This document shows, in pieces, positions 43,645 to 52,255 of a stretch of 64,000 bases of DNA. The position numbers were made by a program, and so were the translations under genes. The notes beneath the pieces are model-generated. The model worked only from the letters and a program-made list of their open reading frames with translations, ran no database searches and was not told the DNA's origin. Positions within the stretch are counted from its first letter, which is position 1. Every line of letters starts with the position of its first letter. This DNA is from Paraflavitalea sp. CAU 1676 (GTDB lineage Bacteria; Bacteroidota; Bacteroidia; Chitinophagales; Chitinophagaceae): NCBI RefSeq assembly GCF_029223285.1, contig NZ_JARHUJ010000001.1, positions 496,001 through 560,000 on the forward strand, given 5' to 3'.

Positions 43645-43866
43645 ACACAGTCTCACACTTAGGTGTTTTTCATAGGTTAGCACGGCCGGCTCTATTCAGG
43701 GCAGGCCTTTTTGCGGGAAAGGCAGGCAGCGGCTCAAACTGGCTGTTGCCGACTGGTGATACAGTAACCTTCACCGTTCCTCAACTTCGACGCCAGGTAC
43801 AGGCGATCGGGCTAACCCTGGCCTGAAATCCTGCACCAGCTAAATGCGCGATGCTGGCGTTCCCGT

Positions 43867-45699
43867 TTACTCCGCTTGCGGCTCCGCCTCTAGTCCCGTT
43901 TCGGAAAAATGCTGTCTTATCAACTTAGCTTTTGAAGCGCCTACCGATTTCGACAGTTCCTCTTCCGGGAGATCTTTGATGCGTTTTACCGACTTGAATT
44001 CTTTCAGCAGCTGATCGGCTGTGTTTTTACCAATCCCTTTGATCTGCTCCAGTTCATTCTTAAAGGTACCCTTGCTACGCTTTTGCCGGTGAAAGGTGAT
44101 GCCGAAGCGGTGTACCTCATCGCGTATGCGGCGTATCAGTTTAAGGCTTTCACTATTATAAGGTAGCTTGATCGATTCCTGGTCGCCGGGAAAAAAGATC
44201 TCCTCTTCATTCTTAGCCAGGCCCACTATTGTCATGGTTCCCTGCAAGCCCAGTTCCTCAATGCTGTCGAGGGCAGCGCCCAATTGTCCTTTACCACCGT
44301 CAATGATGACCAGTTGGGGGAAGGGCTGGTTTTCGTCGCGCAGGCGTTTATAGCGGCGGAACACAACTTCCTTCATGGTTGCAAAGTCATTGATGCCCTT
44401 CACCGTCTTTACATTGTAATGGCGGTAATCCTTTTTGCTGGGCACTCCATCCTTAAAACAAACCATGGCCGATACAGGATAGCTTCCCTGGAAGTTCGAG
44501 TTATCGAAACACTCGATATGCAGAGGCGCCAGCGGCAACTGCAGGTCTTCCTGCAGCTGATACAATATTTCTTTGCGTTCGGAATCGTCCTTGCCTTCGA
44601 GCTTGAGTATCTTCCGGCGCTTCAGTTCCTCCTTGAAATAGTTCACATTCTTTTCCGACAGCTCGAGCAGCTTCTTTTTATCGCCCCCTTTGGGGATCGT
44701 CATCAATACATTGGCCTCGGTATATTCCACTTCGAAGGGCACCACGATTTCCATCGCTACGCTGTTGAAAGTGGTGCGCAGCTGGGCGATCGCAAAGGAT
44801 AGCACTTCTTCATCCGGCTCGTCGAGATGGGTTTCGAGCTGCGAAGTATGGGTTTGTACAATAGTGCCGTTCTCCACCATCAGGTAGTTTACGTAAGCCT
44901 GGTCGCCCTCGCGCAACAGGGAAAACACATCCACATTGATGAGGCGGTTGGTGGTAATGATGGATTTGGCCTGGTATTGCTCCAGGTGTTCGAGTTTCTT
45001 TCGCATGATCTCCGCCTTTTCAAAGGCGAGTTCGGCTGCTGCGGCTTTCATCTCTTCCTTGAAATGGGCGATCACCGGCGACAGGTTGCCTTTCAGGATG
45101 TCCCGTATCTGCTGCAGGCCATCGCGGTAATCGGCGGCGGTTTGCAGGCCTTCGCAGGGGCCTTTGCAATTGCCGAGGTGATACTCGAGGCAAACCTTGA
45201 ATTTCTTCTTTTGAATATTGTTATCGGTCAGGTTGAGCTTACAGGTACGCAGGGGAATATTGTTGCGTATAAAGGCCAGCAGTTCCCGCACACGGCCCAC
45301 CGAGGTAAATGGCCCCAGGTACTCCGATCCATCGGCAATGACGTTGCGGGTAAGAAAGATCCGGGGAAAGGGTTCCTTCTTGATGACGATATAGGGATAG
45401 GTCTTATCGTCTTTGAGGTTGATGTTGAACCGTGGCTGGAATTGCTTGATAAGCGAGTTTTCCAGCAAAAAGGCATCCTGTTCTGAGTCAACTATGGTAA
45501 ACTCGATGTGGTGGATGCGTTGCACCAGCTCGTGGGTCTTGTACGATGTAAAGGTCTTGACGAAATAGGAACTTACCCTTTTGCGGAGGCTTTTGGCTTT
45601 GCCTACATACAAGAGGGTGTTCTGGTTGTCGTAGTATTTATAGATGCCGGGATTGACCGGTATGGTATGTGCTATATTTTGAAACTCCTGTGCCGTCAT
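43867..45699 (-). CDS. uvrC: Excinuclease ABC subunit C
   Basis: The dual-incision nuclease of nucleotide-excision repair, acting with UvrA and UvrB. The 610-residue protein has an N-terminal GIY-YIG nuclease domain: GIYKYYDNQNTLLYVGKAKSLRKRVSSYF, with the tyrosine and arginine of the active centre. A short cysteine-containing element (VCLEYHLGNCKGPCEGL) follows, then a UVR motif (KAAAAELAFEKAEIMRKKLEHLE), and an RNase H-like endonuclease domain with HIECFDNSNFQGSYPVSAMVCF and VIIDGGKGQLGAA. The C-terminus has a helix-hairpin-helix region (LEQIKGIGKNTADQLL). It is complete and alone on its transcript. Confidence 0.96.
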   Translation of the reverse strand: MTAQEFQNIAHTIPVNPGIYKYYDNQNTLLYVGKAKSLRKRVSSYFVKTFTSYKTHELVQRIHHIEFTIVDSEQDAFLLENSLIKQFQPRFNINLKDDKTYPYIVIKKEPFPRIFLTRNVIADGSEYLGPFTSVGRVRELLAFIRNNIPLRTCKLNLTDNNIQKKKFKVCLEYHLGNCKGPCEGLQTAADYRDGLQQIRDILKGNLSPVIAHFKEEMKAAAAELAFEKAEIMRKKLEHLEQYQAKSIITTNRLINVDVFSLLREGDQAYVNYLMVENGTIVQTHTSQLETHLDEPDEEVLSFAIAQLRTTFNSVAMEIVVPFEVEYTEANVLMTIPKGGDKKKLLELSEKNVNYFKEELKRRKILKLEGKDDSERKEILYQLQEDLQLPLAPLHIECFDNSNFQGSYPVSAMVCFKDGVPSKKDYRHYNVKTVKGINDFATMKEVVFRRYKRLRDENQPFPQLVIIDGGKGQLGAALDSIEELGLQGTMTIVGLAKNEEEIFFPGDQESIKLPYNSESLKLIRRIRDEVHRFGITFHRQKRSKGTFKNELEQIKGIGKNTADQLLKEFKSVKRIKDLPEEELSKSVGASKAKLIRQHFSETGLEAEPQAE

Positions 45700-45882
45700 A
45701 TCTTGTCTTCACCCACGGGGGTAGGGTGCAATTTACGAATCCGGCGGGATGCGGCAAGGTCGCCCGCCGAAACAGGAAAAACGGGATTACTGCAGGGCAG
45801 TGCTGGAAAAATTAGCGGATTTTGGGAATGGTACCGTTACCCGGTAGATCGGAAGGTCGCTAATCGCCGGATCGGCAGGCTT

Positions 45883-46494
45883 TTAATCGTTGAATCGTTC
45901 AGGATCCCAGATCAGCTTTTCGAATTGTGTATAGGCTGTGCCGCCCGGCAGCTGACGAATGGTAACGATGTAAAAGTACTGACCGGTTTTCCAGGTAAGC
46001 TTTTGAAGCATGATGGTGTCGCCCTGCTTCCAGTCGCGCTCGATATATAACCGGCTCACCTGGTCGCCCATGGGGGAGGGGGTGATATAAGCTACTACGT
46101 TGCGTACCTCGCTGGTAGCGTATTTCGGCGTGTAGATGAACTGCAGTTGATTGGTGCTTTCGTCAAAAAAGGAGCTTTCCGTATAGTTGTTCTGCAACGT
46201 GGCGGCTTCCAGGTCGGGCAGCAGGAAGGCCGCTGCAGCCTTGTGAAAGGCGGCTGGTTTTATGAACGCGGAGTCTTTTTTAATGCCGAGGGCAGCTTTG
46301 CGTAAGATGCCGCCGGCAAAAGAATCGACCCGGGTAATGTCCTGCCGGATGAGGTCCTGGATAGGTAGAAACACCACCGCGGAGTCTTTGGTAGCGGTAG
46401 AATCGGTACCGACGCTTTCGCTTGACGGCCGACCGGCTTTGTTCTTACAGGAGGTAGCAAGTGCGATCAATAGGATTACCGGCAATAACTTCAT
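45883..46494 (-). CDS. Hypothetical lipoprotein
   Basis: A 203-residue predicted lipoprotein. The signal peptide MKLLPVILLIALATSC ends in a lipobox (LATSC, cysteine at residue 16), so the mature protein should be membrane-anchored on the periplasmic or surface face. The mature part has a Ser/Thr-rich spacer up to residue 40, then a compact alpha/beta region with no recognised motif; strands such as SRLYIERDWKQGDTIMLQKLTWK suggest a beta-sandwich. I do not recognise the family. It lies between uvrC and the envelope-spanning protein, on the same strand as both. Confidence 0.7.
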   Translation of the reverse strand: MKLLPVILLIALATSCKNKAGRPSSESVGTDSTATKDSAVVFLPIQDLIRQDITRVDSFAGGILRKAALGIKKDSAFIKPAAFHKAAAAFLLPDLEAATLQNNYTESSFFDESTNQLQFIYTPKYATSEVRNVVAYITPSPMGDQVSRLYIERDWKQGDTIMLQKLTWKTGQYFYIVTIRQLPGGTAYTQFEKLIWDPERFND

Positions 46495-46518
46495 GACAGG
46501 GAAGATAGATAATAAATT

Positions 46519-46551
46519 AAAAAGCTGCTGTTGGTATTAACGGCAGCTTTT
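46519..46551 (-). terminator. Terminator of the envelope-spanning protein gene
   Basis: AAAAGCTGC pairs with GCAGCTTTT around a loop of about 14 bases and ends in a T run on the minus strand, about 22 bases after the stop of the barrel gene. Confidence 0.75.
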
Positions 46552-46572
46552 GATCATAATTGTGTGAACACG

Positions 46573-48078
46573 TTAGCGGATAGTCTTGGTCACGCCTATC
46601 TTGATACCGTATTCCATCAGGTATTCGCGAATGGGGTATTTGTCAACATAGCTCGAGAACAGCTGGTAGCGGAACTGAGGGCCTACCTGCCATTTCAGAT
46701 CGCCCGATTTGTAGGCGAGGTAGATCTCTGCGCCTGTATTGACGTTCCACCTTCTCACGAGTGAAGGTTCTTTGGTGTAGTTCTTATAGTCGGTAGTGAT
46801 CAGGTAAGTTTGGCGATTGATCAGGAAAGTGGGCTGCACGGTACCAGCCACGCCGATCTGCAGTTTGCCGGCGCCAAGCACCCGGTATTCAAATCCTACA
46901 GGCAGCGACACTTGAAAATACTGATTCTGGATGTTTTCCGAAACATCGCCTCCGAAGTTGCGGATGCGGGTATAATTGGTCAGCGAATCGTAGGTAAAAC
47001 CATTCGAACTGCTGTTGAGGGCGATGGTGGCTACATCCGAAGCGTAAGAGCCATAGGCCTGAATGGAGTAGCGGGAATAGTTGAATTGAGCACCGGCCCG
47101 TACCTGCAGGTTTTTGTTGAGCGCATACAGGAAATGGGAACCCAGTTCGAACCCGAGGGCTGGTTTGTGGTTCACCAGCTTATTGGGATCGCCGGCTACA
47201 TTTTGGGCGATGGGAACGTTCTTGATATCCGCCGGCATGGAAGCATCGTTGCTTTCCAGCTTGCGGTAATTCATAGTGGGCGCAAACGACAACTGCCAGC
47301 TCAGGCGCTTAAGTTTAGGAACGGAGAGGTTATAAACGGCATACTGTTGCAGCCAGTTGATCCTTTGCTGGTCTTCTTCCAGTCCGGCATCGGCCGGTGC
47401 GGCTTTAGTGGCCTGTTGGGCGGCTGTTTCTGATTCGGGTGGCGAAACGGGATACTGCTCGCCAAAAAGCAGTTGACGATTATTTTCGAGCGGTGAGCTG
47501 ATGTCTGTTTGCTGTCCGTTCTGGCCGGTAAGCCGGTCGGCCAGCAGTGAGCGACCGGGTTTGTTCTTAAGACCGGGCTGATTGGTGGTCGATTCGTTGT
47601 CGGCCGACGCGGCACTACTGCCGGAAGCCGGGTCGATATTGGCCATGCTCACGAGCGGAATGATGATCCGGGTGGGTTCGGCGTCGTAATTATCTGGATT
47701 GGCAACAAAGGAACGGGGCGTACTGGCAGGGTTGTTGCGTACATTCTTTTCGGCAACCTGGCCCAGGAATGGCACCACGACAGCTTGCTTTTTGGTATTA
47801 TCCTTTTGTTGATCTTTTGATAAGTTGGTAGCCGTAGTGCTTTCGTTGACGGCTATTTTTTTGCCTGCTGGTGAAGGGGTGATCAATTGATCGATGGCAT
47901 AGTAACTGATACCGGAAATAAAGAGGACGAAACCGAGCCAGTACCATTTTTTGCGGGTATGCAATGAGCGGTTGATGCCCTTCCACACATGATCGGAAGG
48001 ATACATTTTGTATTGATCAGCCTTCAGCTTTATCAAGTCTTCAAACTCATCATTGTAGAAACCGCGTTCCATAATCAT
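46573..48078 (-). CDS. Protein with inner-membrane N-terminus and outer-membrane beta-barrel, next to an ECF sigma factor
   Basis: A 501-residue protein with three parts. Residues 1-43 are charged and cytoplasmic-looking, with no signal peptide (EFEDLIKLKADQYKMYPSDHVWKGI). Residues 45-63 form one transmembrane helix (WYWLGFVLFISGISYYAI). Residues 65-255 are a low-complexity Ser/Thr/Pro/Gln/Asn-rich linker, and residues 258-501 alternate like a beta-barrel, with aromatic girdle residues and ending VGPQFRYQLF...GIKIGVTKTIR. The barrel resembles the small outer-membrane beta-barrel families of this phylum. If so, it would span the whole envelope in one chain. It lies 68 bases after the start-side ECF sigma gene (48147-48728) and on the same strand. 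Anti-sigma or sensor function is inference. Confidence 0.6.
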   Translation of the reverse strand: MIMERGFYNDEFEDLIKLKADQYKMYPSDHVWKGINRSLHTRKKWYWLGFVLFISGISYYAIDQLITPSPAGKKIAVNESTTATNLSKDQQKDNTKKQAVVVPFLGQVAEKNVRNNPASTPRSFVANPDNYDAEPTRIIIPLVSMANIDPASGSSAASADNESTTNQPGLKNKPGRSLLADRLTGQNGQQTDISSPLENNRQLLFGEQYPVSPPESETAAQQATKAAPADAGLEEDQQRINWLQQYAVYNLSVPKLKRLSWQLSFAPTMNYRKLESNDASMPADIKNVPIAQNVAGDPNKLVNHKPALGFELGSHFLYALNKNLQVRAGAQFNYSRYSIQAYGSYASDVATIALNSSSNGFTYDSLTNYTRIRNFGGDVSENIQNQYFQVSLPVGFEYRVLGAGKLQIGVAGTVQPTFLINRQTYLITTDYKNYTKEPSLVRRWNVNTGAEIYLAYKSGDLKWQVGPQFRYQLFSSYVDKYPIREYLMEYGIKIGVTKTIR

Positions 48079-48146
48079 TGGTTATTGTACGGGTATGTGT
48101 CTTTCAAAGGATTAGTTTCATAGTAACAATCAAGTGCAACAAATTA

Positions 48147-48728
48147 TCACTGTCCCGCGGTCATTCCAAGCCAGCTGATCTTCTCTTTGGGTTTCTGAAT
48201 GATTTTCTTTTTTACCAGAATATCTTCGAGCATTTGCCTTGCCCTGGTATATTGGGAGCGGCTGGTGCTTTCTTCAATGTCGAGCATTTCGGCGATCTCT
48301 TTGTGCGAATAGCCTTCTACAGCATAAAGGTTCAACACTGTCCGGTACCCAATAGGCAGCATGCGAATGCATTCAACGATCTGCTTGGCCTGTACGATCG
48401 ATGGTACGGATTCTTCCCGTACCTGGATCGTCGTTGCGTGGATAATATCCACGCTTTCATTAAACTTCTTATTTTTCTTCAAATGGTTGATGCAGGTATG
48501 AACGATGATGCGGCGAATCCACCCTTCAAAGGCTCCTTTATTCTGGAAGGTGTGTATTTGTGAAAATACTTTTATAAAACCTTCCTGCAACATATCCTCT
48601 GCATCTTCCCGGTTGTGGGCAAACCGATAACAAACAGACAGCATTTTGGGACTATACCGTTGGTACAATTCCCGTTGGGCAGTTGTATTGTTTTGTAAAC
48701 AGCCTTGTAAAATGGCTTCTTCGGTCAT
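48147..48728 (-). CDS. ECF-type RNA polymerase sigma factor
   Basis: A 193-residue group-4 sigma factor. Sigma2: AQRELYQRYSPKMLSVCYRFAHNREDAEDMLQEGFIKVFSQIHTF, followed by WIRRIIVHTCINHLKK (region 2.4). Sigma4: LPIGYRTVLNLYAVEGYSHKEIAEMLDIEESTSRSQYTRARQML. The start at ATG 48728 (MTEEAILQGCL) fits the family start; the frame from 48788 has 20 extra residues without similarity. The gene directly downstream encodes the membrane-plus-barrel protein, forming a two-gene operon. Upstream, at 200-270 bases, lies an unusual palindromic repeat (48931-49002). Confidence 0.9.
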   Translation of the reverse strand: MTEEAILQGCLQNNTTAQRELYQRYSPKMLSVCYRFAHNREDAEDMLQEGFIKVFSQIHTFQNKGAFEGWIRRIIVHTCINHLKKNKKFNESVDIIHATTIQVREESVPSIVQAKQIVECIRMLPIGYRTVLNLYAVEGYSHKEIAEMLDIEESTSRSQYTRARQMLEDILVKKKIIQKPKEKISWLGMTAGQ

Positions 48729-48930
48729 ATAAACCGTTTGGTTGCCCTGTAATTTAGACAATTTCCCGCAGTAAAAGCTGCGCGCCAATTAAAATTAATG
48801 ATGCCGAAATTGCCGTGATCCAACCGGCTGGATAGGTTGGCCGCTTTGGCTAACGGACCGGCGGGCGCGCAGTGGCAACCTGGTTACAGGCGGCTGTGCA
48901 CGCTCAACCCGGCCTCAAGGTTGTGTGAGG

Positions 48931-49002
48931 CATGTGTCAACCATGTGTCAAAGGGGGTGTTCACCAATGAAAGACACAAGTTTGGTACATGGTTGACACA
49001 TG
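48931..49002. repeat. Palindromic array of 11-bp units (two direct, two inverted)
   Basis: Two tandem units CATGTGTCAAC and CATGTGTCAAA (48931-48952) face two inverted units TTTGGTACATG and GTTGACACATG (48981-49002). The 16-bp arms CATGTGTCAACCATGT/ACATGGTTGACACATG (48931-48946 and 48987-49002) pair perfectly; with two G-U pairs the RNA stem reaches 22 bp around a 28-base loop. No coding frame explains it. It lies in the 450-base gap between the ECF sigma gene and gpmI; no promoter was recognised in that gap. Confidence 0.75.
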
Positions 49003-49124
49003 GTTTGCGAAATGTTGAATGAGGGAATGGCAGGGAGGCTCGCGATATAAGTGGCTGAAATAGAAAGAAGTGAGGGTTTGCCGGGCGCAGCGCGGGCGAA
49101 GATGAGGTGCATTTGGTAAAAATG

Positions 49125-49156
49125 CAAAACAAAGGGCCGGCTGCTATAGCCGGCCC
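49125..49156 (-). terminator. Rho-independent terminator of gpmI
   Basis: GGGCCGGC pairs with GCCGGCCC around a 7-base loop, followed on the minus strand by TTTGTTTTG, 22 bases after the gpmI stop codon. Confidence 0.85.
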
Positions 49157-49178
49157 CGTATGATCTTTCAAAACTTTC

Positions 49179-50705
49179 TTATCCGATCAGCACTTCTCCG
49201 GTCATTTCGGCCGGAATAGGCAGGCCCATTTTCGTGAGGATGGTAGGAGCCAGGTCGCCCAGCTTTCCGGGCTTTACGGTCCCTTTCCAGTCCTTGTCGA
49301 TCACGAACAGCGGCACCAGGTTGAGGGAATGCGCCGTGTTGGGCGTTCCGTCGCCATTGATCATGAAGTCTGCGTTGCCATGATCGGCCGTGAGGAATAC
49401 CGTATAACCATGCCCCAGAGCAGCGGTTACCACGCGCTCCACGCATTTGTCCACCGTTTCAACCGCTTTTACGACCGCTTCGAATACGCCGGTATGGCCC
49501 ACCATATCGGCGTTGGCGTAGTTGAGGCAAATGAAATCAACGCTTTCCTTTTCGATCTCCGGCACGATGGCGTCCGTAAGTTCGATAGCGCTCATTTCAG
49601 GTTGCAGGTCGTAAGTAGCCACTTTGGGGGATGGTACCATGATACGGCGCTCTCCATCAAAAGGCACTTCGCGGCCACCGCTGAAGAAGAAAGATACGTG
49701 CGGATACTTTTCGGTTTCGGCAATGCGTATCTGCGTTTTGCCGTTTTGCGCGAGGATCTCTCCCAGTGTATTGTTGAGGTTGTCGTTCTCGAAAACTATA
49801 TGGACATCCTTGAAAGTCTTGTCATAATCGGTCATGGTGGTATAATGCAGCTTCAGCTTCTTCATACCATGATCGGGCATATCGGTTTGGGTAAGTACCT
49901 GCGTGATCTCGCGGCAACGGTCGGTGCGGAAATTGAAGCAGATAGCGGCATCGCCTTCTTTGATGCTGGCCAGCGGCTGCTGATCGGCTCCGATGATCAC
50001 GGTAGGTTTAATGAATTCGTCGGTGATGTTGTGGGCGTAAGCCTGCTCCACTGCAGCGATGCCATCGGTAGCTTTTTCACCATTGCCGTTCACCAGGGCA
50101 TCGTAGGCGAGTTGAACCCTTTCCCAGCGTTTGTCGCGGTCCATCGCGTAATACCGGCCACTTACGGTGGCGATCTTGCCGGTGGTCTTGTTGAGGTGTT
50201 CCTGCAGGTCTTTCAGGAAACCAAGGCCGCTTTTGGGGTCGGTATCGCGACCATCGGTGAAAGCGTGAATGTACACTTCCTTCAATCCCTTTTTAGCCGC
50301 CAGCGAAACGATCGCTTTCAGGTGCAGGGTATGTGAGTGAACGCCACCGTCGCTTACGAGGCCCAGCAGGTGCAAAGGTTTCTTGTTGTCGAGGGCATAT
50401 TGAATGGCGCCCAGCATTTCGGGGTTTTGGTCGAAAGAGCCGTCGCGCACCGCTACATTGATGCGCTGGAGTTCCTGGTACACGATCCGGCCGGCGCCGA
50501 GGTTCAGGTGGCCAACCTCACTGTTTCCCATCTGGCCATCGGGTAAACCAACGGCTTCTCCGCAGGTTACCAGGGTGGTATTTGGGTATTTTGCATAGAG
50601 GGAACTGACGAAGGGTACGCGGGCGTTCTGGATAGCGTCGGCTGATTTCACCTGGCCGAGGCCCCAGCCGTCCATAATAACTAAAATTGCTTTGCTGCTT
50701 GCCAT
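49179..50705 (-). CDS. gpmI: 2,3-bisphosphoglycerate-independent phosphoglycerate mutase
   Basis: Interconverts 3- and 2-phosphoglycerate in glycolysis with two Mn ions. The 508-residue length is normal. The alkaline-phosphatase-like fold shows MDGWGLG near the start, the catalytic serine in MGNSEVGHLNLGAGR (about residue 62), HAFTDGRDTDPKSG, NFRTDRCREI, NYANADMVGHTG and LTADHGNADFM with the metal-binding histidines. It is alone between the ECF locus and DUF4783, with its own terminator. A TACCTTTG box on the minus strand 42 bases upstream is its likely promoter. Confidence 0.97.
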   Translation of the reverse strand: MASSKAILVIMDGWGLGQVKSADAIQNARVPFVSSLYAKYPNTTLVTCGEAVGLPDGQMGNSEVGHLNLGAGRIVYQELQRINVAVRDGSFDQNPEMLGAIQYALDNKKPLHLLGLVSDGGVHSHTLHLKAIVSLAAKKGLKEVYIHAFTDGRDTDPKSGLGFLKDLQEHLNKTTGKIATVSGRYYAMDRDKRWERVQLAYDALVNGNGEKATDGIAAVEQAYAHNITDEFIKPTVIIGADQQPLASIKEGDAAICFNFRTDRCREITQVLTQTDMPDHGMKKLKLHYTTMTDYDKTFKDVHIVFENDNLNNTLGEILAQNGKTQIRIAETEKYPHVSFFFSGGREVPFDGERRIMVPSPKVATYDLQPEMSAIELTDAIVPEIEKESVDFICLNYANADMVGHTGVFEAVVKAVETVDKCVERVVTAALGHGYTVFLTADHGNADFMINGDGTPNTAHSLNLVPLFVIDKDWKGTVKPGKLGDLAPTILTKMGLPIPAEMTGEVLIG

Positions 50706-50747
50706 ATAACGATATGATTATGTTAGATTTGTCAAAAAGCCGGGTGG

Positions 50748-50755
50748 CAAAGGTA
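50748..50755 (-). promoter_or_regulatory. Bacteroidota -7 box for gpmI
   Basis: TACCTTTG on the minus strand matches TAnnTTTG, with a leader of about 40 bases to the gpmI ATG. No clear -33 TTTG is present at the usual spacing. Confidence 0.4.
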
Positions 50756-50840
50756 AGTAATACACAGGGATTAGTATTTTTTCACCGTAGACTTACTTTG
50801 GCATGGATTTGGCGATTTTTGAGACAGAAAATATGCACTT

Positions 50841-51236
50841 ATGATTAAACAACTGAGGCTGGCGACAATAGTCATGTCACTATTCCTGGTCTCATTCACT
50901 TCGTACTACTATTCAATTGATGATGTTGTCACAGCGATGCGCACCGGCAACGCCAACCAATTGTCCAGGTATTTCGACAGCAGAGTGGACATATCCCTGC
51001 CCGGCAAAAGCGATAATTACAGTAAAAGTCAGGCCGAAATGATCCTGAAAGACTTCTTCGCCAGTAACAAGGTCAAGAACTTTCAGATCAAACACCGCGG
51101 GGAAAATAAAGACGGTTCATTGTTTTGCGTAGGCACTTTGCAAACCAGCAATGGCAACTACCGTACGAAATTCTTTATGAAGCAGAAGGGCGAGCAACAG
51201 GTAGTACAGGAAATGGGCTTCGAACAAGTTGAATAA
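50841..51236 (+). CDS. DUF4783 domain-containing protein
   Basis: A 131-residue predicted periplasmic protein. The N-terminal hydrophobic segment (residues 8-20) is probably an uncleaved anchor or signal peptide. The mature part is an NTF2/SnoaL-like small domain: VVTAMRTGNANQLSRYFDSRVDISLPGKSDNYSKSQAEMILKDFF. It matches DUF4783 of Bacteroidota, function unknown. It lies just upstream of nadC, an arrangement often seen in this phylum, but a strong terminator separates the two. Confidence 0.82.
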   Translation: MIKQLRLATIVMSLFLVSFTSYYYSIDDVVTAMRTGNANQLSRYFDSRVDISLPGKSDNYSKSQAEMILKDFFASNKVKNFQIKHRGENKDGSLFCVGTLQTSNGNYRTKFFMKQKGEQQVVQEMGFEQVE

Positions 51237-51262
51237 ATTCTTTTATCCCTGAAAACACACTG

Positions 51263-51299
51263 AGACCTATAGCCAACGCTATGGGTCTTTTTATTTTAT
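51263..51299 (+). terminator. Terminator between DUF4783 and nadC
   Basis: An 11-bp stem AGACCTATAGC/GCTATGGGTCT (one U-G pair) with a 4-base loop is followed by TTTATTTTA. It ends the DUF4783 transcript immediately before nadC. Confidence 0.85.
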
Positions 51300-51308
51300 C
51301 TTTGCCGC

Positions 51309-52163
51309 ATGCTAACTTTCGAAGAGCAACTGGATATACTGATCAAAGCTGCACTGGCAGAGGATATAGGCGACGGAGACCATTCTACCTTAAGTTCGAT
51401 ACCCGCCGATACCCAGGGAAAAGCGGTACTCAAGATCAAGCAAGACGGCATCCTGGCCGGCATGCAGGTAGCCGAAGCGGTATTCCGTTTCAAGGAGCCT
51501 TCGGTAAAGTTCTCTCCCTTCAAAAAAGATGGCGACCCGATGAAGGCTGGTGAGATCGCCTTCGAAGTGGAAGCTTCGGTACATACCATTTTGCAATGCG
51601 AGCGCGTGGTGTTGAATTGCATGCAACGGATGAGCGGCATAGCCACCCTTACGCATGCTTATAGCGATATCATCAAAGGTTATCGCACCAAAGTGCTCGA
51701 TACCCGTAAAACGACGCCCAATTTCAGGTTGCTGGAAAAGGAAGCCGTACGCATCGGCGGCGGGCATAATCACCGGATGGGTTTGTATGATATGATCATG
51801 CTGAAGGACAACCATATCGATTATAGCGGCGGACTGGAAAAGGCTATCGACCGTGCCTGGACCTACGTACAGGAAACCAACCCGGCCTTGAAGATCGAGG
51901 TGGAAACCCGCAGCCTTGATGAGGTGAAAAGAGTAGTAGCGTTTGGAAAGGTGGATCGTATCATGCTCGACAATTTTACACCCGAACAATTGAGCGAAGC
52001 ATTGACACTGATCGGCGGCAACATGGAAACGGAGGCAAGCGGTGGTATCAACTTCGACAATATCGAGGCCTATGCTAAAACCGGGGTCGATTACGTTAGT
52101 GTGGGGGCATTGATCCACCAGGCGAAGAGCCTCGACCTGAGTTTGAAAGCAGTGATCAAATAA
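51309..52163 (+). CDS. nadC: Quinolinate phosphoribosyltransferase (nicotinate-nucleotide pyrophosphorylase)
   Basis: Converts quinolinate and PRPP to nicotinate mononucleotide and CO2 in de novo NAD synthesis. The 284-residue protein shows AEDIGDGDHSTL near the start, ERVVLNCMQRMSGIAT, RKTTPNFRLLEKEAVRIGGGHNHRMGLYDMIMLKDNH, then VETRSLDE and the C-terminal EASGGINFDNIEAYAKTGVDYVSVG. A TATCTTTG box at 51297-51304 overlaps the end of the upstream terminator. If it is the -7 element, transcription would start at or just before the ATG, giving a leaderless or nearly leaderless mRNA. Nicotinate mononucleotide is also a CobT substrate. Confidence 0.96.
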   Translation: MLTFEEQLDILIKAALAEDIGDGDHSTLSSIPADTQGKAVLKIKQDGILAGMQVAEAVFRFKEPSVKFSPFKKDGDPMKAGEIAFEVEASVHTILQCERVVLNCMQRMSGIATLTHAYSDIIKGYRTKVLDTRKTTPNFRLLEKEAVRIGGGHNHRMGLYDMIMLKDNHIDYSGGLEKAIDRAWTYVQETNPALKIEVETRSLDEVKRVVAFGKVDRIMLDNFTPEQLSEALTLIGGNMETEASGGINFDNIEAYAKTGVDYVSVGALIHQAKSLDLSLKAVIK

Positions 52164-52255
52164 ACGGGATTGCCGCCCGGGCCTTACACCTAAAAGCAAG
52201 TGCTAATCCAGGTGGATGACCAGCAGATGCAGCATCAACCTGAAAATTCATAATC

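Noticed and set aside
48884-49171. A 95-codon minus-strand frame across the palindrome and gpmI terminator
   Set aside because: It reads through a terminator and a palindrome and has no protein-like features.
49329-50336. A 335-codon plus-strand frame opposite gpmI
   Set aside because: A shadow of gpmI; no motif and no plausible start context.
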